Below, piece by piece: positions 8,840 through 15,363 of a stretch of 64,000 nt of DNA. The position numbers and the translations under genes were made by a program. Positions within the stretch are counted from its first letter, which is position 1; every line of letters starts with the position of its first letter. Source of the stretch: a virus; IMG/VR virus record IMGVR_UViG_3300023174_000156, positions 1 through 64,000 of that record; one strand, given 5' to 3'. Under the pieces are notes generated by a model. It was not told the origin of the DNA and ran no database searches. It was given only the letters and a program-made list of their open reading frames with translations.

Positions 8840-9333
8840 GATGCTACCCCCAATAAACTTTTTTCAACATGTGTTGCCCAATAATATAAACATTTATCAC
8901 AACAAGGTCTATTATACTCGTTCTTAGTGTCCATGTAAAACTCAGCATAGTAGATAGGATCTTTACGATATAAGTTAACCCTATGAGTGATATTTACACG
9001 GTTTATATGGGAAGGCTTGTTCCAGACTGGTTTATTAGTACCCCAAATCTGCCCACAAACAGCCTCTAGAGCCTCTATATTGGCTTCGTTCTTGTCTGTC
9101 CTAATACCCCTTACCTTAGCCTCTGCAATCATGACCTTAGCATAGTTACGTAATGACCATTCAGCATTTTTCCACATCAATACCGCTGGATGATTTCGCC
9201 AAGCCCCTGAAGGAGATTTACCAGACAAAACTTTAAGTATCTGATAGGCTTCTAATATCTGTTTATTTAATCTTTTATTATCTAATATTTCTGCACACTG
9301 ATCATAATCTTTGTAGGGTAGAAAGGTTTGCAT
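8836..9333 (-). CDS. DenV-like pyrimidine-dimer DNA glycosylase
   Basis: MQTFLPYKDYDQCAEILDNKRLNKQILEAYQIL and the downstream WRNHPAVLMWKN segment are the hallmark of the T4 endonuclease V/Pyr_excise superfamily, including the LDNKRLxKQ helix. C-terminal HRVNLYRKDPIYYAEF matches the conserved R-K-D-P-x-x-Y motif. A CCDKCLYYW segment near the end adds two or three Cys. The predicted role is base excision of UV-induced dimers, useful in sunlit surface water. It overlaps the next gene by ATGA. Confidence 0.8.
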   Translation of the reverse strand: MQTFLPYKDYDQCAEILDNKRLNKQILEAYQILKVLSGKSPSGAWRNHPAVLMWKNAEWSLRNYAKVMIAEAKVRGIRTDKNEANIEALEAVCGQIWGTNKPVWNKPSHINRVNITHRVNLYRKDPIYYAEFYMDTKNEYNRPCCDKCLYYWATHVEKSLLGVAS

Positions 9334-9563
9334 TATTTAATAGCCTCTCTAGTAATCATAACTATTGCTCCGTTATCCTCTAAAGCCTTTTTTACTCTTA
9401 CCATATATTCTATCGCTTGTCGCTTCTCTGTGTCAAATAGACGCATAAACATAGCCTCATTAGCCTTAACTGTAATAAAATGTTCATTGTCAATAATGTC
9501 TACCTTGAAATTTTTAGGGGCTGGTATTGAATGAAAAGCCATCTTCATTTTATCTGTATACAT
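9333..9563 (-). CDS. Small unknown protein
   Basis: The chosen ATG sits in a TAATG overlap with the WhiB stop, giving 76 aa; a start 27 nt upstream (85 aa) is also possible. The product has a mixed alpha/beta pattern with no Cys pairs, signal or membrane helix. The family is not recognised. It is translationally coupled between WhiB and the dimer glycosylase. Confidence 0.55.
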   Translation of the reverse strand: MYTDKMKMAFHSIPAPKNFKVDIIDNEHFITVKANEAMFMRLFDTEKRQAIEYMVRVKKALEDNGAIVMITREAIK

Positions 9564-9847
9564 TATTTTTCCATTGTTAGAGATTGCCAAGTAGTTGACC
9601 AGTCTTGCTTGGTTTTATGATTGTTAAATTCTTTTGAAACTTCTCCGCCTTCTAAATACACACCACCCCAAACTCCCCATTCTTTACCAGATATACCAAC
9701 AGCAAAACATGTTTTGGCTACTGGACACATCTGACACATAGAGTCAACAACTCCACGGCTTGATGGATTGTCTTCATACTTATCAAAATATATGTTAGTG
9801 TCAAGACCTAAACATATTGCATCGTCTTTCCATAAATGCTGCTTCAT
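9563..9847 (-). CDS. WhiB-family iron-sulfur transcription regulator
   Basis: Four Cys with WhiB spacing are present: C12, then C38-x2-C41-x5-C47, followed by the GVWGG turn (residues 58-62). WhiB proteins bind a [4Fe-4S] cluster and the sigma factor and are restricted to Actinobacteria and their phages. At 94 aa it is a standard compact form. A start 33 nt upstream is in frame, but the chosen ATG follows the previous stop and has a GAG ribosome site. It may redirect host transcription or block superinfection, as shown for a mycobacteriophage WhiB. Confidence 0.88.
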   Translation of the reverse strand: MKQHLWKDDAICLGLDTNIYFDKYEDNPSSRGVVDSMCQMCPVAKTCFAVGISGKEWGVWGGVYLEGGEVSKEFNNHKTKQDWSTTWQSLTMEK

Positions 9848-9849
9848 TT

Positions 9850-10059
9850 TTAATCTCGATACTTGTTTGGAATATCCCAACCATTACGACCAGGTGAATA
9901 AATTTTATGTACATACCACTTATCTTTTACTCTAATGCCTGTTGGAGATGTCTTTGCAATGTCTGATTCTTTTAAATCAATAATATCCCAACCATTCCAA
10001 ATTAAATTTTTATTCTTGGAAACAATTTTTTCCATTGTATTTAAACTTCTAATTAACAT
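9850..10059 (-). CDS. Small unknown protein
   Basis: The 69-aa protein has two similar NGWDI segments (WNGWDIIDL and RNGWDIPNKY). AGGGGG precedes the ATG with good spacing. No Cys, no membrane segment. The repeated NGWDI motif hints at internal duplication of a short beta hairpin. Function unknown. Confidence 0.55.
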   Translation of the reverse strand: MLIRSLNTMEKIVSKNKNLIWNGWDIIDLKESDIAKTSPTGIRVKDKWYVHKIYSPGRNGWDIPNKYRD

Positions 10060-10068
10060 AAATACCCC

Positions 10069-10431
10069 CTAGTATTTAAATATACCAATTTCTACATTTT
10101 TTAGTTGTGCTTCTGAAACTAACTTAGATATTTTTTCATTTGGCTTGCTCAAAAATGCAAAATAATTTATTTGATCTAAATTTTCTTTCATCCAAAGCGG
10201 AGCAACTTTATAAAACTTTATCTTTTTTCCTCTTGCTTTCATTCCTTTTTCTGACACATTAGAAAATTCTGAAACAAAAGAGTTTACTTTTGCGGGACCA
10301 GCAGAATAAATAATAAACTCATTATCTTCCTGATTCATATTTGACATGGCAACACCCATAGAGCGAATAAAAACTCCATAGTCATTGAACTCATTGGTTC
10401 CCTGAACTGCCACGATCATTTCTTTTCCCAT
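10069..10431 (-). CDS. Unknown protein, possible SLOG-like Rossmannoid fold
   Basis: The 120-aa sequence alternates strands and helices: MIVAVQGT, then an FIRSMGVAM helix, FIIYSAGPAKVN, and a KIKFYKVAP strand. This is reminiscent of YspA/DUF2493 or SLOG nucleotide-binding proteins, but the classic GSR motif is not clear. It overlaps the upstream gene by 41 nt in another frame. The fold call is an inference. Confidence 0.55.
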   Translation of the reverse strand: MGKEMIVAVQGTNEFNDYGVFIRSMGVAMSNMNQEDNEFIIYSAGPAKVNSFVSEFSNVSEKGMKARGKKIKFYKVAPLWMKENLDQINYFAFLSKPNEKISKLVSEAQLKNVEIGIFKY

Positions 10432-10807
10432 CCCTTAAACTATCCAGTATGAATAGCATTTTATCTAAATCTACTTTTGACAAACTATCTATGTCTACTG
10501 GCTTTGCGGTATTTTTTTGTACTTCCCCGTCAATAGCCTCTGCAACATAAAATTTATTGTCAGATACCCAGTAAGCCTGATTACCTAAAACAATAACTTT
10601 AATCATACCCTTTTGTTTGTGTTTTGTCAACTGGGTAAAATTATTATTATTTGCTAAAGAAATTGAAAAAAAATGTTTTAACAGTCTGTGTACGTCGCTT
10701 TGACGAGACAAAGTTGTTGAAATTTTCTTTTTTTCAGGTTTCTTTCTTTTATTAATTATAATCCAAATAACACCTAATGTCAAGAATATTGCTATTAATT
10801 CTTGCAT
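10391..10807 (-). CDS. Membrane-anchored unknown protein
   Basis: An N-terminal transmembrane helix (residues 2-18, AIFLTLGVIWIII) is followed by a strongly basic KRKKPEKKK stretch, so the C-terminal 115 residues are predicted cytoplasmic. The soluble part contains a beta-hairpin (MIKVIVLGNQAYWVSDNKFY) and an acidic helix. No family recognised. Confidence 0.55.
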   Translation of the reverse strand: MQELIAIFLTLGVIWIIINKRKKPEKKKISTTLSRQSDVHRLLKHFFSISLANNNNFTQLTKHKQKGMIKVIVLGNQAYWVSDNKFYVAEAIDGEVQKNTAKPVDIDSLSKVDLDKMLFILDSLRDGKRNDRGSSGNQ

Positions 10808-10819
10808 TATCGTAATATT

Positions 10820-10996
10820 CTATTTTTTACTTGCAGTAGACTTGTTGTTTGTCTGTACTTCTACAGCAGTATCATAGAGTGCAGTAATCCTATTTAACTT
10901 TATCTGCATTTGCAATAAATTAAATTCAAGATCTGCACTTTTTTGTTTATAAAAAATAACTAATTGCTTTATTTCTTCTAGACTTAAATCCTCCAC
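10820..10996 (-). CDS. 58-aa helical microprotein
   Basis: This short GTG-start gene encodes a helical product (LSLEEIKQLVIFYKQKSADL, then LLQMQIKLNRITALY) with a hydrophilic tail, probably a short coiled coil. AGGGG lies about 7 nt upstream. It fills the gap between its neighbours. Conserved function unknown. Confidence 0.6.
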   Translation of the reverse strand: MEDLSLEEIKQLVIFYKQKSADLEFNLLQMQIKLNRITALYDTAVEVQTNNKSTASKK

Positions 10997-10998
10997 TT

Positions 10999-11370
10999 TT
11001 ACCCCTTTCTGAAACTAAATGGACTTCCGTTCCAAACCTTTTCAACTTGTTTCTTTTCTCTTTCAACAATGGCACGACTCCATGCAAATCCTGCATCTCC
11101 ACCCCATGCATCCCACATAATTCTTCCATTAGAAGGAAACTCTGGACCATCATAAAAACCTTTGCCCTTTTTATCTACTTCATGACGTGAAAAAAAAGAA
11201 TACATACGTTTAACAGTACTCAAAGACATTGCTCTACCAGCAACGATATCTGTTGCTCTTCCCCAGCCCACTGGAGTTCCAGCACCTGTTGCCTTACCAT
11301 CTTCTTTCCATTTTAGGGCACGACGAGCAGCAGCCTTCATGCCAGCATTTGGTGTATATGTATCAGCCAT
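10999..11370 (-). CDS. Phage protein with R-A-x-D-I / R-H-E-V-D motif domain
   Basis: The 123-aa protein starts MADTYTPNAGM (an earlier in-frame ATG lies inside the previous gene). It has AARRALKWKEDG, GWGRATDIVAG, MYSFFSRHEVDKKG and IMWDAWGGDAGFAW. The same motif series is found, from memory, in many phage proteins and sometimes at the end of prohead protease/capsid fusions. Function is not established. It follows two basic microproteins. Confidence 0.65.
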   Translation of the reverse strand: MADTYTPNAGMKAAARRALKWKEDGKATGAGTPVGWGRATDIVAGRAMSLSTVKRMYSFFSRHEVDKKGKGFYDGPEFPSNGRIMWDAWGGDAGFAWSRAIVEREKKQVEKVWNGSPFSFRKG

Positions 11371-11473
11371 TTTTTTTACTCTTCTTTTCTTGCTTTGCGG
11401 CACGCTTTTCTTTAAGAGTCATTTTTGGCTCCTTTTTTTTATTAGCATTGCCTTTTTGTTCTTTATTAGCCAT
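11363..11473 (-). CDS. 36-aa lysine-rich microprotein
   Basis: A very basic peptide (about one third Lys) starts MANKEQKGNANKKKEPKM and continues into MTLKEKRAAKQ. GGTGG precedes the start. Its 3' end overlaps the next gene by 8 nt and its 5' end overlaps the preceding microgene by 8 nt, so the three are translationally coupled. Short Lys-rich phage peptides of this kind may bind nucleic acid; that role is inferred. Confidence 0.55.
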   Translation of the reverse strand: MANKEQKGNANKKKEPKMTLKEKRAAKQEKKSKKNG

Positions 11474-11624
11474 TTGCTACCACCCTTTTTTGTTTTATTT
11501 TATACGGACCTAAATCTGCTTTAATACTGCCGTCTTTTCTGAGACGAACAATCCGACCATCTTTAATTTGCATTGGATTAAATCCATGATTTTTAAAATA
11601 AGATCCTGAAGATTTTTTAGACAT
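11466..11624 (-). CDS. 52-aa basic microprotein
   Basis: The product begins MSKKSSGSYFKNHGFNPMQI and continues with KDGRIVRLRKDGSIK, a short beta-rich basic peptide. Its ATG is in a TAATG overlap with the preceding gene's stop. Function unknown; the dense overlap with both neighbours supports that it is real. Confidence 0.55.
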   Translation of the reverse strand: MSKKSSGSYFKNHGFNPMQIKDGRIVRLRKDGSIKADLGPYKIKQKRVVANG

Positions 11625-12574
11625 TATTTTATAAAATTCTTTGGATCTAACAAACCATCATTCCAGATAGTTTTAGTTACTGTTTTTTCTGATTTATAAG
11701 TTCCACCACGACGTTTGTATTCTTGAACTACCCAAGAGTTAGCAACTGCAGATGGATATACATCAAATTTATCTTTTGCTTCTTGAATAATACGTGCATA
11801 CAATCTAGCATTTGCTGGCTCACTACCTCCACTACGTGGTTTAATAAATTCATCGTAGTTTGGTTTTTTTGCTTTATCTATTTCATTTGACTTACTTACT
11901 GGAACACAATTAGGGACCATGCGTCCATCTTTTTCTTTCATACCCTGTTGTTCATAACCAACCCAACATGCTTTTGTCATGTTATCCCATTTATCTTCAT
12001 CTTCATTTTCTGAATGATATGACTTACCCATTTGCACATCATACATATTTTGCATATCTGATTGCTCTGGCATTGATGGAATACCAGAACCATTAGATCC
12101 TACTTCCATAACCATTTCAACAGATACTGACAGTGATTCAATTTTAACAACTTCAGACATGCGATGATAAACAACATAGGCTTCTTCTTCCCATGCTCCA
12201 TTTTCTTCTTCATATAATCTTATAATAATTGGTTTATCATCTTCAGCATATTCTAATGCATACTCTGATCCTTCAAGTCCAAGCATTCCTGGATTTGTCA
12301 TTACATATTCAACACGACCAACTTTTAATTCGTCATCATGCGTGAACATAACAAAATCACCTTCTGCAACCATTGACTTTTCTACTGATGTAATTGATTT
12401 ACTAGCAGTGCTTGCCCAGATAGCACGAGCCTGTGCTTGTGCTTTAGCCTTTGTAGGATGACATCCATGAACTGTTCCATCAGCACTAACTGTTGGATAT
12501 CCATCACATCCATAACTACCTTTTGCACCTGCACGATAACCACCTGCTGGCTTTCCGCCTCCGCCTACTGGCAT
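11624..12574 (-). CDS. Multidomain phage protein (DUF5872-like C-terminal domain)
   Basis: Three regions are visible in 316 aa: an N-terminal Gly-rich segment with C..C (YGCDGYPTVSADGTVHGCHP); a beta-barrel-like stretch around residues 70-150 (EGDFVMFTHDDELKVGRV) resembling domains attached to some phage maturation proteins; and CWVGYEQQGMKEKDGRMVPNCVP followed by PRSGGSEPANARLYARIIQE, which resembles DUF5872. AGGAGG and an extended -10 box precede it, so it starts a transcription unit. Biochemical role unknown. Confidence 0.65.
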   Translation of the reverse strand: MPVGGGGKPAGGYRAGAKGSYGCDGYPTVSADGTVHGCHPTKAKAQAQARAIWASTASKSITSVEKSMVAEGDFVMFTHDDELKVGRVEYVMTNPGMLGLEGSEYALEYAEDDKPIIIRLYEEENGAWEEEAYVVYHRMSEVVKIESLSVSVEMVMEVGSNGSGIPSMPEQSDMQNMYDVQMGKSYHSENEDEDKWDNMTKACWVGYEQQGMKEKDGRMVPNCVPVSKSNEIDKAKKPNYDEFIKPRSGGSEPANARLYARIIQEAKDKFDVYPSAVANSWVVQEYKRRGGTYKSEKTVTKTIWNDGLLDPKNFIK

Positions 12575-12600
12575 AGCAAACCTCCTAAGTTTATATATAG

Positions 12601-12609
12601 ATTATATCA
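12601..12609 (-). promoter_or_regulatory. Extended -10 promoter for the multidomain protein gene
   Basis: TGATATAAT on the minus strand; the TG falls in the upstream gene's stop codon. The predicted start of transcription lies about 20 nt before the ATG, leaving room for the AGGAGG site. Confidence 0.5.
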
Positions 12610-12939
12610 GGTTTTAGGATTTAAAAGCCTTATAATTTCAAAAAGGTTCCATCTATCTTTTTTAGATAATGCCTCTACTGCTGTTTTATCAAAAGACTTT
12701 TCAGCAAGCGTAATTATTGGGTCTGGAGCAAGAAGATCTATATTTAAAAACCCTTTTTCCCATAATTTCATTACGCAAGAGTTGACCTCAGTCATATGTT
12801 CATGATATAGATCTGGCATGATATTTTTAATCTCAGGGGTAAAAGAATATAATAATTCACCAGTTTCTTGGTCAATCCCAACAGTTTCTAAACCACCCTC
12901 AAGGATAAGTTTTTCAATCATCTTATCATCTTCATTCAT
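12607..12939 (-). CDS. Conserved-looking unknown protein
   Basis: The 110-aa acidic, helical protein (IEKLILEGGLETVGIDQETG near the start) lacks Cys pairs, signal and membrane helices. It overlaps the thioredoxin gene by 8 nt, which suggests coupled expression. Not recognised. Confidence 0.6.
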   Translation of the reverse strand: MNEDDKMIEKLILEGGLETVGIDQETGELLYSFTPEIKNIMPDLYHEHMTEVNSCVMKLWEKGFLNIDLLAPDPIITLAEKSFDKTAVEALSKKDRWNLFEIIRLLNPKT

Positions 12940-13189
12940 TGCCTATAAACTCCAACAAAGATTGTTTGGTTTGTGCTCCTATTAAACGGTTAATCTCATT
13001 ACCGTTTTCAAATAAAACAAATGTTGGAACAGATTTAAGTTCAAAAGACTTAGCCATTTCTTTTTCTATATCAACATCAATCATTTGAAACATTCCAGGA
13101 GCATACTCTCTGTTTAATTCTTCAACAATAGGCTTTACTTTTTTGCATGGTTGACACCAATCTGCAGTAAAGTAAAGTATTGTTTTCAT
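12932..13189 (-). CDS. Thioredoxin
   Basis: ADWCQPCKK holds the redox CxxC (C12, C15) with Gln-Pro in place of the usual Gly-Pro. VPTFVLF supplies the cis-Pro loop, and the 85-aa length fits a minimal thioredoxin fold. It may supply electrons to a host or phage reductase or modulate a phage enzyme; no ribonucleotide reductase gene is in this window. It overlaps the nuclease gene by 4 nt. Confidence 0.9.
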   Translation of the reverse strand: MKTILYFTADWCQPCKKVKPIVEELNREYAPGMFQMIDVDIEKEMAKSFELKSVPTFVLFENGNEINRLIGAQTKQSLLEFIGNE

Positions 13190-13593
13190 TTGCCAGACTT
13201 TATTCTAGCCTTTTTGAGAGCCTCAAAATCTTTAATTTTTGTTTCGCCAAGGTATCCCCAAGCATAACCATCATTAATCATTTTATTATTAATTGATTCA
13301 GACTCACCGTTGATGTAAACCCAACCAAGAATACGTCCATACTTTTCAGATGAATCCATTTTTTCTGTACGAATAACTACAGACTTTGCATCTTTAAGTT
13401 GTTTCTTTAGATATTCTTTAGCCTCAATGCCCAAAGCCTTTTCAGCCTTATCAGTTGTACGTGATTCTGGAGTATCAATGCCAGCCAAACGAACACGGGA
13501 TGCAAATAAAATATCAAACCCTAAATCAATAATTACATCAATGGTGTCTCCATCAACCACGTTTTTTACTTCTTTTACAAAATACTCATACAT
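13186..13593 (-). CDS. Staphylococcal nuclease-like endonuclease (SNase)
   Basis: VVDGDTIDVIIDLG and RVRLAGIDTPES carry the Ca-binding Asp and catalytic Arg/Glu of the SNase fold; KYGRILGWVYING supplies the later Arg/Gly signature. It is 135 aa with no signal peptide, so it would act inside the cell, for example on host DNA or RNA. It is coupled by overlap to thioredoxin and the DUF7455 gene. Confidence 0.88.
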   Translation of the reverse strand: MYEYFVKEVKNVVDGDTIDVIIDLGFDILFASRVRLAGIDTPESRTTDKAEKALGIEAKEYLKKQLKDAKSVVIRTEKMDSSEKYGRILGWVYINGESESINNKMINDGYAWGYLGETKIKDFEALKKARIKSGK

Positions 13594-13865
13594 TATATTG
13601 CTCCAATCGCTTTGTTTTCTGTTAGTTTTTCACGTTCATCAACAACCTCTAACATAAAAGACATCATTTTTTTATATGATTCTGGATTATTCATGATCTT
13701 ATCATAGTGATGACTGCAAAACATTAACTCTCCAGAGGCACCTTTTACTCTAACCAATGCTTGTGCTAGACATTTATCACAACGATCTTTGGCATTTAAA
13801 ATCCATTGTTTTGGTTTTATACTTGGATGATCTTTAATCGCACTGTTCATAGTCTTATTATACAT
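13593..13865 (-). CDS. DUF7455-like zinc-binding protein
   Basis: DRCDKCLAQALVRVKGASGELMFCSHHYDKI matches the actinobacterial DUF7455 pattern (DRCDxCxAQA, then a Gly-Glu-Leu-x-Phe-Cys-x-His-His). Two Cys of the first pair plus Cys/His of the second probably bind zinc. The start directly abuts the FmdB stop (TAG ATG). It supports an actinobacterial host. Function unknown. Confidence 0.78.
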   Translation of the reverse strand: MYNKTMNSAIKDHPSIKPKQWILNAKDRCDKCLAQALVRVKGASGELMFCSHHYDKIMNNPESYKKMMSFMLEVVDEREKLTENKAIGAI

Positions 13866-14039
13866 CTACTTTCTGTTGTCAGTTGAATAAAATCCACTAC
13901 CGTTAAAAATTGCAGCAGGAGCACTCCAAAGCCTTTGCATTGATTGATTACAACAAATTGGATATCTTTCTTCATTTATTGCTTTTTCAAACTCAATTTG
14001 TCCAGAACAAATAGAACATTTATAATCATATCTTGGCAT
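13866..14039 (-). CDS. FmdB-type zinc ribbon protein
   Basis: The 57-aa product starts MPRYDYKCSICSGQIEFEKA and has a second cysteine site, YPICCNQSM, then LWSAPAAIFNGSGFY. This matches the FmdB/CxxC_CxxC_SSSS zinc ribbon with the aromatic GxGFY end. AGGAG sits 9 nt upstream. FmdB-like genes are common in actinophages; the role is possibly regulatory. Confidence 0.82.
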   Translation of the reverse strand: MPRYDYKCSICSGQIEFEKAINEERYPICCNQSMQRLWSAPAAIFNGSGFYSTDNRK

Positions 14040-14067
14040 TTAAGTACTCCTTTCTTTTAAAAAATGG

Positions 14068-14090
14068 TGAGCAGTTTATGGACATGCTCA
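14068..14090 (-). terminator. Hairpin after the Hsp20 gene, terminator or attenuator
   Basis: TGAGCA and TGCTCA form a perfect 6-bp stem with an 11-nt loop. On the minus strand it is followed by ACCATTTTTT. It could end the hsp20 transcript. A TATAAT box at 14103-14108 lies just upstream, so it could instead attenuate a short transcript entering fmdB. Confidence 0.5.
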
Positions 14091-14117
14091 GGTCTTATAT
14101 ATATTATACAGCGTTAG

Positions 14118-14549
14118 TTACTTTTTTGCAACTTTGATTGCAATTTCTTTTGGCTTTTTATCCTCTGGAATAATGCGATCAATGTCAATATGTAACATAC
14201 CATCTTTCATTTCAGCACCAGTTACTTCCATATATTCACCAAGTGCAAAGGTACGAGTAAACTTTCTACCAGCAATGCCCTTATGAACAACTTCTGCATC
14301 TGTAACTTCTACAAGTTCTCCTTTGACAATTAATGTTCCATTATCTACTGATACATTAATATCATCTTTAGAGAATCCAGCAACCGCTAAAGATAGTTTA
14401 TACTTATCTTCATTTAATTTAATAATGTCATATGGCGGATATGCCTGACGAGTTGCTAGATTATGTACTGTATTAAAACGGTCCAACTCTCTGTTGAAAC
14501 CAATAAAAAATGGATCTTTAAAAAGATCCAATGCAAATGAACTTACCAT
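14118..14549 (-). CDS. Small heat shock protein (Hsp20)
   Basis: The alpha-crystallin domain spans about residues 38-135: YDIIKLNEDKYKLSLAVAGF, then DDINVSVDNGTLIVKGEL, with the final GMLHIDI strand. The N-terminal SFALDLFKDPFFIGFNREL is typical of IbpA-like proteins. It is 143 aa. Its own promoter-like region has a TATAAT box and an inverted repeat. In phages Hsp20 may assist virion protein folding; a client is not evident. Confidence 0.93.
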   Translation of the reverse strand: MVSSFALDLFKDPFFIGFNRELDRFNTVHNLATRQAYPPYDIIKLNEDKYKLSLAVAGFSKDDINVSVDNGTLIVKGELVEVTDAEVVHKGIAGRKFTRTFALGEYMEVTGAEMKDGMLHIDIDRIIPEDKKPKEIAIKVAKK

Positions 14550-14579
14550 GTTATATTCTCCTTTTCAGCGAGTTTCATT

Positions 14580-14618
14580 TTTGTACCCCCATTTGGCAGG
14601 TACAAACCAATTATACCA
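14580..14618 (-). promoter_or_regulatory. hsp20 promoter with inverted-repeat operator or 5' UTR hairpin
   Basis: On the minus strand, TGGTATAAT (14610-14618) is an extended -10 box. Just downstream, TTTGTACC (14580-14587 on plus) pairs with GGTACAAA (14599-14606), an 8-bp perfect inverted repeat with an 11-nt spacer that overlaps the predicted transcription start. It could be a repressor site or an mRNA 5' hairpin. It does not match the CIRCE or HAIR heat-shock operators. Confidence 0.55.
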
Positions 14619-14625
14619 CTTATTG

Positions 14626-14697
14626 AGCCTCTTGTAGGATTTGAACCTACGACAACCCGCTTACAAGGCGGGTACTCTACCACTGAGTTAAAGAGGC
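14626..14697 (-). tRNA. tRNA-Thr (TGT anticodon)
   Basis: The minus strand folds with acceptor GCCTCTT/AAGAGGC, a D arm (CTCAGTGGTAGAG), anticodon stem CCCGC/GCGGG with loop CTTGTAA (anticodon TGT), and T loop GTTCAAATC. The 3' CCA is not encoded. It reads Thr ACA codons favoured in AT-rich genes. Confidence 0.92.
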
Positions 14698-14699
14698 AG

Positions 14700-14771
14700 T
14701 ACCCCCAAGGAGAATTGAACTCCTGTTACCACCGTGAAAGGGTGGTGTCATAACCACTAGACCATGAGGGC
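14700..14771 (-). tRNA. tRNA-Glu (TTC anticodon)
   Basis: Acceptor GCCCTCA pairs with TGGGGGT (including a G-U end pair, as in bacterial tRNA-Glu). The anticodon arm is CCACC-CTTTCAC-GGTGG, giving TTC, and the T arm AGGAG/CTCCT encloses TTCAATT. CCA is not encoded. It is two bases from the Thr tRNA. Confidence 0.92.
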
Positions 14772-14775
14772 GTGG

Positions 14776-14848
14776 AGCAGAAAACGGGACTCGAACCCGC
14801 AACATCTACCTTGGCAAGGTAGTACTCTACCAATTGAGTTATTTCTGC
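14776..14848 (-). tRNA. tRNA-Gly (GCC anticodon)
   Basis: Acceptor GCAGAAA/TTTCTGC, D arm with AATTGGTA, anticodon arm CTACC-TTGCCAA-GGTAG (anticodon GCC), and T arm CGGGTTCGAGTCCCG are all intact. CCA is not encoded. It lies just downstream of the HNH gene. Confidence 0.93.
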
Positions 14849-14854
14849 ATATTA

Positions 14855-15259
14855 TTATTTTTTGTAATTATTTTGATTTCTTTGATAACTTCTTATTCTA
14901 TGACAATTAGCACAAACAATCTCACATTTTTCTAATTCTTTCATACCTTTTTTCCAAGAATAATTTGTTACCACATCAGCAACGTTTCCTATTTTTTCAA
15001 ATCCTGGAATATGGTCAAAGTCTAACATGTAGTGAGGATATTTTTCTCCACAATCTACACAGCCAGACTTTTCTTTTATATTCCAAAGTTGTCTTTTTAG
15101 TTTTGTTCTGCTTCTTATTGATCTTTCTTTTGTTTTTTCTTTTTGTCCAGGACCAACGTGATAAGCAATAGTTCCTTTAGAACACCCCAATTCATCTTTA
15201 ATTTGTTTATAAGTATACCCATTTTCTCTTAATTTAATAATATCTTCTTTTATTCCCAT
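14855..15259 (-). CDS. HNH homing-type endonuclease with N-terminal HTH
   Basis: An N-terminal helix-turn-helix (LRENGYTYKQIKDELGCSKG) is followed by a basic linker and an HNH core: GCVDCGEKYPHYMLDFDHIPG, then CEIVCANCHRIRSYQR. Two CxxC pairs bind zinc and the D-H-I and C-H-R positions form the His-metal site. It is 134 aa. It lies beside a tRNA cluster, a favoured homing site. TGATATAAT ends 6 nt before the ATG and there is no ribosome site, suggesting a leaderless mRNA. Confidence 0.88.
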   Translation of the reverse strand: MGIKEDIIKLRENGYTYKQIKDELGCSKGTIAYHVGPGQKEKTKERSIRSRTKLKRQLWNIKEKSGCVDCGEKYPHYMLDFDHIPGFEKIGNVADVVTNYSWKKGMKELEKCEIVCANCHRIRSYQRNQNNYKK

Positions 15260-15265
15260 AGTTCA

Positions 15266-15274
15266 ATTATATCA
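15266..15274 (-). promoter_or_regulatory. Leaderless promoter of the HNH gene
   Basis: TGATATAAT on the minus strand with 6 nt to the ATG places the transcription start at or next to the start codon. Confidence 0.5.
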
Positions 15275-15309
15275 TATGTTTCGCTCTAATATTTGAACTA
15301 AAACTTATG

Positions 15310-15355
15310 ACTTAGGCATTAACAGTTTCTTGCTCTGCCAACTGAGTTACAACCC
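15310..15355 (-). pseudogene. Degenerate tRNA-Asn-like remnant
   Basis: The minus strand reads like the 5' half of tRNA-Asn: a GGGTTGT acceptor strand, a D arm (ACTCAGTTGGCAGAG) and an anticodon loop CTGTTAA (GTT). The anticodon stem has mismatches, the T arm that follows does not pair, and no complementary acceptor strand is present. It lies just upstream of the HNH gene, so the gene's arrival may have broken a former tRNA. Confidence 0.45.
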
Positions 15356-15363
15356 AAACCTTA

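Noticed and set aside
14118-14549. CIRCE or HAIR heat-shock operator at hsp20
   Set aside because: The inverted repeat TTTGTACC/GGTACAAA does not match TTAGCACTC or CTTGAGT consensus.
15284-15355. An intact fourth tRNA (Asn)
   Set aside because: The D arm and anticodon loop fit, but the T arm and 3' acceptor strand do not pair, so it is listed as a remnant.
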